A DNA stretch of 27,169 bases from Choristocarpus tenellus KU-1152. Lineage: Eukaryota > Phaeophyceae. The notes beneath the pieces were generated by a model that saw only the letters and a program-made list of their open reading frames with translations, did not search any database and was not told the origin of the DNA. This document shows, in pieces, positions 12,301 to 24,300 of this stretch. How positions within the stretch are numbered: position 1 is the first letter of the stretch; each line of letters starts with the position of its first letter. The position numbers were made by a program, and so were the translations under genes. The stretch spans positions 1 to 27,169 of the forward strand of contig CAXNAD020000149.1 of NCBI GenBank assembly GCA_964200185.2, given 5' to 3'.

Positions 12301-15300
12301 GTCATTTCTGGGTGTATGGATCATATCATCATCAAGATCTTGAATATTTGGAGATACCTATCTCACCACATTCTGCCTCTGCTCAGATGGTGGACCTTGC
12401 TGCCAAGAAAGCTGAGGAGGCCCTTGAACTTGATAAGGTAACATGGGCTTTACAAGATTTCCCCTTAGTATTTTAATGAGGAACCAGTATTACCTGTGTA
12501 TACCATACTGTATATTCTATATCTAGTATTTGGAGTAGTACAGTGTAGATAAAAAAAATATTGCTGAATATGTGTCACCTGTATCCAGGTTCGAATGATG
12601 GACAAGTTGGCTCTTGAAAAAGAGAATTTTGAGGAAATATTGGAGAGGTTTGAGGTTGATGTGGCCAGGGCAAAGGAGTGCGGCGACTACAACCAGATGG
12701 TGAGCTCAGATATGTTCTTGCGGGTAGTTAGTTGTCAAAAGTATACTTTGTAGTACTTTAAGACCTCCAGAAAGTAACTCATCCACCTGGATATCTTTCT
12801 GCAGGATGCCAACACAGATTATGTAAACAGCATCCAGGATGCCATCAATGATGCCAAGGCTCAGGCTGAAGACTTCAACTCTCGGGAAAAGGCAAGCTAC
12901 ACTTTATCGTTTCAATTTGTTGCTGGTCTTTCAGTGCTTTAGAGGGTGAACATCCTATCAAATCAATGGATGCCTCTGACACATCCGTGTTATGCACAGT
13001 TAGGTGAATGGTTGACCTTACCTATGTTGGCAGACCTTTCGACTTAAAGGTGCATGTATCCTGTTTCTATCCAGTCGAGTATTTATCTCACCTTTATGTC
13101 ATGCTGTGGCAATTGCACAGGTTTTTGGTTTCCCACCAACAGAATATAGTGTACTTGGCAAGGTGGAAACAGAGCTGGAACAGTTCTATCGATTGTGGAA
13201 CATGGTCTCAGACTTCCATGCCAACCACAAGGAATGGATGCATGGACCTTTCCTTGGTATGTGCCCAATCTGTGTGGTATTTGATGCACAGGCCATAGAG
13301 AGTCTTGGTGGCAAATGTGTCCATTTTGGGGTAACTTCTTCTGGACTCGTTTCAGCACATGTAAATCTGACTCACAGGAGCATGACTCTACTGCTTCCTC
13401 AACAGAACTAAATGGTGCCAATATTGAGCGTGAAGTGACTGAGTGGTGGAAGAGCTCCTATCGTATGAGCAAGACACTTGAGGATGAGTTTCCTGCTGCT
13501 GCAAAATGTGCTGGACAGCTACGAGAAGATACTAACGCCTTCCGGGAACACCTGCCAGTAATCCAGGTATGGTATTCTTGGTTGGGGCAAGGTCTCCCAT
13601 GCACATATCCCTGCCTGATACAAAAAATACATATTTTTCCCTGATCATTGACTCTTGTTCACAGGCTCTTGCTAGCCCAGCACTAAAACCAAGGCACTGG
13701 GAACAATTGAGTGACAAAATTGGCAGTGTAATAGAGCCAGATGAGGAACTGACTCTTCAGCAACTGGTGGAGATGAAGGTTGGACGGCACATTGAGACCA
13801 TCCAAGAGGTGGGTTAAACACAGGAATTACACATAACAAATCTGGGGATTATATATTCTTAGCCCTTCTAAATGCAGTAATGCATTCTACATTTCCCTCT
13901 AAGCAGGTGTGTGTGGCTGCAGAGAAAGAGTATGGCCTCGAAAAAGCACTCGCAGGAATGAAGGAGGAGTGGACGAGCCTAGAGTTTGAAGTTCGACCCT
14001 ACAAGGAGACTGGGACATATCTAGTGTCAGGCGTGGATGAGATAATCACATTGTTGGACGATCATATTGTCAAGACCCAAACAATGAGAGGATCTCCATA
14101 CATTGTGCCAGTTGAAGCTGAGTGCAAGGTGAGAATTGTTGAGCAAGAAACACACAGTGATGTGACTGACCCTTTGCCTTTATATTGTCTTGGCCCATGG
14201 TGCAGTGCAATTTGAGATTATTGTAGACCCAAATTGTTGCTGTATTGAAAGTTCGATGTGGCGCTTCTGTGTTTAGACTTTGCACAAATATTTATTTAAA
14301 CTTGTTTGTCTTGTTCTTTTACCACATTCTATTGTTTGTTTATAGCAACAAACGATACCACCCCCTTTATATTTCACCACACAATGCTTGGGAGTCATCC
14401 TTGCTGCATTGATGGATCAAACCAAGGTTCCAGACAATTGATTTTTTTTAATTGAAACAATGTCAAAGTTTTCATTGCTAAGAGGTTAGTGGTCACCTGT
14501 ATCTACTCAACATTACTTTGCAGTGTCCAGTGTCAGGCATGTCTCTCATTCGCATGCCGTATGTATCTGATGGGGAAAAGAATACCCCAAACATACACCA
14601 TTGATTGTGGCCCTCAACAGGCATGGGAGTACCGCCTCAAGTATGCCCAGGGCCTTGTAGATGAATGGGTTACCTGCCAGCGGACATGGCTCTATCTAGA
14701 ACCTATTTTCTCATCTGAGGATATCATGAGGCAACTGCCAACTGAGGCACGCCGATTTAGTGGTGTGGATCAGCTCTGGAGGAAGGTATAGTGGTCAAAA
14801 TTAGACCACAACAACCAATGATACTTTACAAGGAAATGTAACTTGAACTTTTGAAATCATTCTTCTAGCCTATGACCCTCTCTTTGCACTAATCAGACGA
14901 TGGAGGAGACCAACAAGGATCCAATTTTCATGGTTCAGGCAGACCCTGAAAAAAAACTTGAGGAAAAGTTCAAAGCTGCAAACCACAAGCTGGAGGAAAT
15001 ACAAAAGGTCTGGGGAAAGCATGCTGGAATGCTGTGTATGATGTGATGTAGTACACAACTTCTCAAGCAGTCCAACCTTGTATGTAGAGTTTCACTACTC
15101 TTGCAAGCAGATGTGTGTCTAAAGACAGTGCAAGGAAACTGACAGCATCACCCTTTTTTGTCTTTTGGGGCACATTGATTGCAGGGCTTGAGCGATTATC
15201 TGGAAATGAAACGTCTTTACTTTCCTCGGTTCTTCTTTCTGTCCAACGATGAGTTGTTGGAGATTTTATCCCAGACTAAGGAACCCCGTGCAGTGCAGCC

Positions 15301-18300
15301 ACACCTGAACAAGGCCTTTGAGGGTATTGCCAAGTGCAAGTTCGAAGATGATTTAAAAATCACCCAAATGATCTCAGCAGAAGGAGAGGTATGTCAGGTT
15401 CTTGGAAAAGGGCAAGTCCATGAATCATGTGGAGTCTACCCTACATCGTTAAGTGCTTGATGGGGCATACGTAGTCTACCCACACTACTGTCAAGATAGT
15501 TTTGTGCTGTCAATATAGGGTTGACTAAGTTTGTTCTCATTGACACCTCCCTACTTAAGTTGATTCTTAGGGATGTTGTCTAAGAGGGTGCTACTTGGGC
15601 TCTCTATCGACATTGTTGAAGGCATTGTCAAAGGGATGTGATCATTTTTTCTCAGTCCAGTTGTCCTTCCTGTCTGCAGATAATTGTACTTGATAATGCT
15701 GTCGACCCTGAAAGCACAGCTAATAAGGGGAGTGTGGAACGCTGGCTGCTGGAGCTTGAAGTTATGCAGTGGCAATCTGTTCGAACACAGGTCACCTTGT
15801 CACTAGCTGAGTACCCAACAAAGTCAAGAGAAGAGTGGGTCCTAAATTGGCCAGCTCAAGCTGTGCTTGGGATAAGCCAGGTGTGTAGTCTCACACTATA
15901 CAAAAAGTTGTAGACTGAAAAACTGCACTATTGCATTGAAGTATATTTGAATAGTGGAGATCTATCACTGCTTTGATACCAACCGATCAAACCATCTACA
16001 TGCTTGCCCCTCAAGGTGCTTTGGACAGAAGATGTGTCCACTTCAATCAAAAATGGTGGGGTTAAGGGTTTGAATGGACTGGTGCATACCCTCAATACCC
16101 AGCTTCGAAATATCACCCTGCTGGTACGTGGCAAGCTCTCCTCACTACAGCGAAGGACTCTTGGAGCACTCTGCACTATTGATGTGCATGCCAGAGACAC
16201 AGTGGTGAAGATGGCGGAGTTGGGTGTCTGCCATGAAGATGACTTCAACTGGGTGAGCCAACTGCGATACTACTGGAGCTCGTCATGGAAGGATGGGCAA
16301 GCTGTTGCAAAGGGAGATCAGACTCTTGTTGTTCGAATAGTGAATGCCAAGTGCCTGTATGGGTATGAGTATCTGGGTAACACCATGCGCTTGGTTATTA
16401 CACCACTCACAGACCGCTGCTACCGCACAATGATTGGGGCCATTGACCTCCTCTATGGAGGAGCACCTGAGGGACCAGCTGGGACGGGTAAGACTGAAAC
16501 TGTGAAGGATCTGTCCAAGGCTGTTGCCATTCAGGTGAATATATCATTGATGTAATTTGTTTCTCGAACCCCAAAAACGACTGTCTGGCCTTTTCCCCGT
16601 AGACCCCCCTCATCAGGCCCCCAGTAAGAGGTAATATTGAATTACGTATCACCTGCCCGCAGAAAATTTTATAATTCACAAAACATTTGGGTGTATCTTT
16701 ATGCACATAGCATACATCCACCAATCGTCAAAAATACCCCAAAGGAAACAAGTAACTTACACTCTTGAGTATTTCAAGAACCTTTCCATTGCCCTTGAAG
16801 TTGTGCAAATGCCTGGTGTGTCCCTCACTGCTCCTTAAGATTGTCAACTTCAGAGAGAAATAAAGAGTACAACCCTTTAGGAAAAAAAATCATCAACACG
16901 CTGATGTGCACATTTCCATCTTTCTGTCTTGCCATCTGCTACCATAGTGTGTGGTATTCAATTGTTCTGATGGCCTGGACTACCTGGCAATGGCGAAATT
17001 CTTCAAGGGACTGGCGGGATGTGGATCCTGGTGTTGTTTTGATGAATTCAACCGAATCAACATTGAGGTATGTGTCAGTACTCAAGAACAGAAGGAAGAT
17101 AGCAATTGAGTGTTTCTTCTCTCAGCATGGAATTAGATATTGAAATTCCATCATGACCCTTCAGACTGACGGCCAACCATACTTCCAGGTGCTGAGTGTG
17201 ATTGCACAGCAAATTCTCACCATCAACAAAGCCAAGAAGGCACAGGTGGAAAAATTTCACTTTGAGGGAACATTCATGAAGATCAATCATAACGCCAACG
17301 CCTTCATCACGATGAATCCTGGGTATGCTGGCAGGGCGGAGCTGCCAGATAATCTAAAGGCCCTTTTCCGTCCCTGTGCCATGATGGTTCCTGATTACTC
17401 ACTCATCTCCGAGATTCGCCTTTACTCATTTGGATTTGAGAATGCCCGGGAGAACGCCCAAAAGCTTGTCAGAGTGTTGCAGTTATGCTCAGAACAGCTG
17501 TCCAGTCAAAAGCACTATGACTATGGTATGCGAGCTGTCAACTCTATCCTGGTAAGAAACAAGGAATGTTCATAGTATCTTTTGACAGAAACCGATTCTT
17601 GATAAACACCTGTGAGACTTATCCCATGGTTATGTGACAACACGCAGCTTCTCCCATTCAAAAGGTAGCAGCTGGAAATCTACGTCAGCAACTTGGTGAT
17701 GATCCAGGCTGGAATGAGGCAAAAATTGTTTTGCGCTCAGTGAATGATATCAACCTGCCAAAGTTCACTGTTGAAGACTTGCCCCTCTTCAAGGGCATAA
17801 CAAGTGATCTCTTCCCAGGTGTTAACCTTGGGGAGTCTGATCATGGACCCCTACTGGGCAGTATTGAAGCAGTTTGTGCAGAGGGAGTTACTATCTCACC
17901 TGGACGACAGATGGTATTAATTCCAAAGCTTTCATGGAAGAATAAAATTGTCCAGCTTTATGAGATGGTCCTCGTCCGACATGGTGTGATGATTGTGGGT
18001 CAGACTGGCTCTGGTAAGACTTGCACAGTCCACACACTTGCAAGTGCAATGTCACATTGCAATAAAGAGGGATCCACAGGCTTTCCACAAGTCCAGGTGA
18101 AGTTGAAAACAAACTGACTCTGAAATTTACTTTCCAAGTTTATAGCTTGCCATATGGAGTACTCACTGCAATAATGGAGCAACCTCTTTACCTTCACCTT
18201 TAGCCTTGTGTCACTATTGTACAGACAAGAAATAAATAACACACTCAACATTCCTACAGATCCCCAATGCATGGTTAAAAGGGGCCAGTTGCCATAGCAT

Positions 18301-21300
18301 ACAAAGTAAACTATGCTTTGGCCAGAGCAAGTCAAAGTATAACATAGTAAAAATTCAAATTTGATGCCAACCAAGGTTCCAAACAGGGCATCTCTAGGTA
18401 GAACTGTATGGACCTTGGCACCAGATTATACAATAGTCAACAGTAAAATGATCGTTCCACTATTCTCTTGATGGCAATGGTATCCACCAGGTGCACACCA
18501 TGAACCCCAAATCCATCTCAAGTGGCCAGCTGTATGGCAACTTCGATGATAATACACATGAGTGGAGTGATGGCATACTTGCAGTCATTTATCGCAACTG
18601 TTCGAAAGATTTATCACCAGACCGCAAGTGGTTGATGTTTGATGGTCCAGTGGATGCTGTGTGGATTGAAAATATGAACACAGTATTGGATGACAACAAA
18701 AAGCTCTGCCTCATGAGTGGTGAGGTGAGTTGACATGGGAAACCCATACCAAATGTTCCAGACATGATAAGATTTTCGCTACTTCCATCAATTAAACCTT
18801 GTTGCTCTATCTATGCCACCCATGTGCACCTCCTTTCTTCAGCATGGACCCTGAATGGCACTTATGTCAAGCAATTCACTTGTCTTGTACTAGTACAGCA
18901 TACCTTGGACTTTGAAGTATTTTATATAATTACATGTGTGATGTATATCTAGAACCCTTACTCAGATCTATTCACAAGTTATGTGTGTAATTATCCCAGT
19001 CTTCCTTTTTGCCTCTTACTCGGATTTCAGATTGTCAAAATGAGTGACTCAATGACAATGATGTTTGAAGCTGAGGACCTTGAGGAGGCATCGCCAGCCA
19101 CAGTCAGTCGAGTGGGCATGATATTCTGCGAGATCCAAAACTTGGACTGGCAGCCCTTGCGGGATGTGTGGCTTGACAGCCTTCCAGCCGTGTTCACAGA
19201 GTACAGAGACCTTCTGGTCAGTCTTTTTGACTGGCTCTTTCCACCTGCACTATATTATGTCCAAAAACGGTGCATCATACCAACACCAGTTACTGGTCAG
19301 GTGAGAGCTTTTGGATTGGAACTTAAGGGTACCAATTATCCCTCCCTCCAACTTAGTTGGTACTGCATTGATAAATTGAATAGATCATGCTAGATAGCAT
19401 GTGAATTTGTTAATAGTTCTCACCATATCCATGGGTAAACCAATAAATCACGAAAAATACGTCATAAGAAATAAAGGTGCCAGCATAAGATGTGCTCAAA
19501 TACAAAGTTTCACGTGTTGATTCCAAGTTGGGATGTAGTCTAGCTTCATGGCATGAAACATGAAATGATGCACATCACTCGTAAGTCATATTCTCAAACA
19601 CTCTAATACTTCAAATTTTTGTGGTTGATGAAATGTTGATGTTCACTAAAACTAATTGTTTAGCCGAAAAAAACTCAACATTACCCTGGGAAGTAGCAAC
19701 ATTGGATGTGATGCAAAAATCTGACTTTAAAATCTATTGAGTGAAACGGATTTATCAGTCCCAAGAGACAACTCCAGGACACCAGAACAGATTTGGGCGT
19801 GCCATTGAGTTTCCCAGCCCATAGGGAGCAACTTGATAAGTTCATCACAACTTGTTTCTCCCTGGTTTTCAGGACCTCTCTACTTGGTATTTGCATATTT
19901 GACAGGACCACTTTTCAGCTTTTCTAATTTGGAAAGTTTTTTTCTGGTTAAGTATGTGTGGGGATGCAACTGGCATTATTTCAAATTAAGAGTGATTACC
20001 CATAACAGGTGCAGAGGATAGATGAGTGCATGCGAGCATGAGTTGTCTTTGTATATTTCATAGTGCCCAACATTAGTGTACAATTGAGCCTAGCATCAAT
20101 TTATCTTTCTAATATGAAAAGAAATTGAAGTTGCACCATAAAATATTTGGCAATTGCAGCAGTGACACACCCCTCTAGATCAGGAGTATGTGAAGAGCTA
20201 TGCTTAATGACTGCAGAGAGTGAGTTGAACTTAATATCACGATTCACATTGATACCTAGGCAAATTTCGAGTTGAAAATTGGGGAAGACTTCTTCCATTT
20301 TTCATCCTGAACAAAACTGCATGATAGCAAAATAGAATACATAACATGTATTTTGTGGGAAAGTGATAAGGTGACGAACAAAATTCTCCTTCCATCCCTC
20401 TGTGCAACTGCTTACTCCCCCAAGGAGCATGAAGCGGAGTTAAGTTTGAGATACTCCTCAAAAAGTTTGCTGTAATGCTAATCCTATGTTTCAAATGTAC
20501 CTCATTTGTGTGCTAGAACAGAAAGTTTAATCAGTCAGCGTTCATTGGATTTTATCAAGAAGTCACACACATACTAAGGTGGTCCACAACTCTGCAATAT
20601 CCTACTAGTTTATTCTTCTGTAAAAGTGAGAGACAGTTCACTAATAGAAGCACACAAGTAGCAATCAGCGGTTTGGGTACCTGTTTGAATAGTGAGTACC
20701 TGTATACCTGTATGAGCAGCAGTTATTAATGTCAGAGCGGCCTAATCTGTCTGTGCATACTACTCCACATCAGTATTGTCAGAGTATGTGTGTGTAACTG
20801 GCTGAGCGAGACCCTTTGCATTCACAGAAGAGTGGAGTAGTGGATCTCTACACAGATGGATAATAGTTGGGCATAGTACGCAAAAAATTGTTTCACTGTT
20901 CACATAAAATATTTGACCAATACAGTCTTTGACAAATTATTTTTGACACCGCTTAAAGCACCAAGCGTCCCTTGGTGTCAGAAACACATCAGAATGAGGT
21001 GAACACAGTTGACAAGTATGCTTCCACTCTGAAGATGATGGTTTTTGCTATTCAGGATATTTGTTTCAACGAGTGATTTTGAGGTTTGAGTGCGATGAGA
21101 TTGTCTGACAATATGAAATTCATTTTGTCATAATACTTGAGGGCTGTAATCAGCAGGGAGCTGGTATTGCCCTCTCATCAGAATTTGGATTAACCAGGTT
21201 GTCTCCATGCACTCAACCGACCAAGTCTCCAAGTATACTCCCTTAGATGTCTCTCTACCATTTTTCTTCCTCAGTACAGGTAGCCAGGGCCCAAAATACT

Positions 21301-24300
21301 AAAAATGGGATATGAGCAGAGATTAATGGGCCTCTAGGGCCTTACAGTAGTAAATATGAGCATGAAAGAACTTAACACCTCAGTCCACCACTCCATTCAT
21401 GCATCGAATATCACTGGGACTCCAAATTGCGCTGAATTTTTTGGTGGATAGGGCGATGTGGAGTGTGCTTTACACTGAACTTGTAACCTTGAAAATGAAG
21501 AGGACAGCACTTTGGCAAGGAAATTTACCTTGTATCCTGTTGTGGACTGCCCTTTTTCACACCATGCTGGCATTTGCTCAGTCAGTGTACACTGAGCCTC
21601 AGTGCTGATGCAGGACATTGCTGTCCAGACTAAGGATCCAGGCTACAATACCACCCTTGGATTAATCACAGTATCTGTTGACAAAACATTCTCTCGATGA
21701 ACCTAAAAGCTCCCAATATCTGGAAGCACACACTGAGTGGCACTTTGAAACACAGTACTTCTTTTATATGGAGCTCTATTGGAGTTCATGGCATCTGAGT
21801 GTTATTTTTGTCTAGTTGAACCATCAAAACATGCTGCTGGACAGGGCACATGGGCAAGAAGAAACCTACTGAACTGGAGCACACAATTTAGGGTGCTCTG
21901 TTTGCGGTGTGGTGGGAAACATCAAACAGCTAGAATAGCAGATGTGTACGCCAGCTATTTTACTCTGACCAAATTGAGTTACGTATATTTTGTTGGCCAA
22001 TCTACCAGGGCTTTTCTAATGTCCAACCTTTCCCCACTCATCAGTGAAGTTCATAGTCCTGAGTTTAAGTGTGTTGCAGTCATTTACTCATAGCAGTTGA
22101 GTGCATGGTTAGACTACACTAGTTGCAAGACAGCAGCAGGGAAGATGGAAGACTATCAGGGTTCTTGTGAAGCAATGAGCACGCCATCATTCCCTTTCTG
22201 TTACACATAATAGCACTTTATCTGCCGATGCATCTCACCTCATCTGTCCAATTGTTGGATATTGTCTCGAGCTAGCTTGAGAGATACAATGAGAAAGCAC
22301 ATGGCAGTCCTCAGGTCATCTCTGACGTAGCAAAATTCATATTTTTCAAGTTGACTCCACATTGCTCTACCGTGTATATTAACAAAAATGTGAAAAGTAA
22401 GATATTTTTCATCCAGTCAGATATGGCAACTGCTACTTACCTAGACATATCCCCATCATAGATTGTCTCCTGTTATCCTGCCCCACCTTAGCTGATAGTA
22501 ATTTTCTTCTCTCCTGCCAAAGAACGGGTAGTTGCACAAATGCAGACATGGTTTAGTGAGCAATAGCAAATCCTGATCTCATCTTGTAGTGTAAGCTTTG
22601 CTACACAGAATGTTTTGATCCTGGTGCCCAGATTCTGTGTCAACTTACCTGACACAGCTGAAGAATATTCATACGTTGAAACACTCCCTACTAGTAAGGA
22701 TATGATGCTACATTTGTCTGTTTACCACAGTAAGATACAAGGAGAACACACCTGTTATCAAGACTGTGCCGAACCCTCAGGGCCATGTATGAAATTTCCT
22801 AGAAACTTATTCTGTATCAATATCAATAGATATATCATCTTGATATATTCACAGCACAACATGCTACAAAGTCTTCAGGTATGAAACAATACAATAGTGC
22901 AGTGTTGTAACAGGTACTGTGAGCTTGAAGGTTTTCTATGGAAGATAGATTCCCAGTGTCAGAGGATCCCACATACACACAACATTGTCACCAGACAAGA
23001 GCATTTTGCGCTTCAAGGGCCAAATAGTAAATGAAAGGCTTTGCCTCCTGGGACATCATTTTATAGTAGACAACAATGGAGTACAAGGACGGTTGACCAT
23101 TATCAAATCAAGGGTGGAGTTTATTGAGGAGTGAGATGTGTGTGTCTAGCACTGGTTTCATAGAATAATTGTACCTGGTAGGTGGGACTTTGTACATTTT
23201 GCACCCTGTTGCACTCCCCAATAGAACCAACTTTATTGAATAATTGCATGGGAAGAATGGTGTGATTTGCACCTTGGTTAGCACTGGCAAACAGAACTCA
23301 AGCAATTATTTAAAGAACAGACTGAAGCATGTTTGACATATTGATGGTTCAAGGAACTACTTGGGCATGGGCTTCTAAAGAATGACTCGGGCGTGTCCTT
23401 GTCCAGGATTGAATACTGTAATTTTCACACTGCTTAACCCATTCCCAGCAGTTTGCAATCCTAATAAAAATTCTTTGTTTTCCTCAAAATGATGTTGCAG
23501 GAACTAGCAGCATCCCTCATTCGTCTACTCGGTGTTCTTCTGGACACACCAGATGGCTACGCCAGTGATATGGTGAAGGTGCTGGAGTGTCTGTTCATAG
23601 AATCTTTGGTGTGGTCAGTGGGGGCCTGTGTAGATGGCAAGGGTCGAGAAAAGTTCAATCAGTACCTCAGAATGCTCATGGAGGGAGCAGGACTTGCAGA
23701 CTCCGAGGAACACAAGGATTTCCAACTTAAGAATCTCAACTGGGTTCAGAGGGAGCATCCTCTTAGCTTGCTTCCCTCGAGCGATGGCAGCATGTTATAT
23801 GACTACAGTTTTGATGCCAAGAAGGGGCAATGGAAGCCTTGGCTAGAAAAGGTAATATTAACTCAAGTATTTATTGTTGACTCTGAAATGTGAATATCAG
23901 CACAAATATAACTGGCGTAGCCCCTTGTTGAATGCAAGCAAAAAAAAGCCATTGTCAACTATTATAATGACAGAAGTTTCAATTCCCTTTTTGGCACAGG
24001 GTGAAAGATATGTCATTGCAAGGGATGCCACCTTCAACAGCATTGTGGTTCCTACACTGGATACAGTCCGGAATGAGTATCTCATTTCCACCCTTCTCAC
24101 ACATGGACACCATGTATTGTGCACTGGAGATACAGGAACGGGAAAGTCTGTTACTGTAAAAAAAATGCTCCTCTTCGGTATGGGTGACAAATACAACACT
24201 ATTATGCTCAATTTCTCGGCACAGACAACAGCAAATCAGGTAGAGATGCTAGATTCCCACTATACTCCAGAGTACTCAGTATTCCCCTGGGTGTGAAATA

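Noticed and set aside
21397-22093. Open frames on both strands in intron 26 considered as a nested gene or transposase
   Set aside because: No catalytic motif, no domain and no splice structure could be seen, and no terminal repeats were found.
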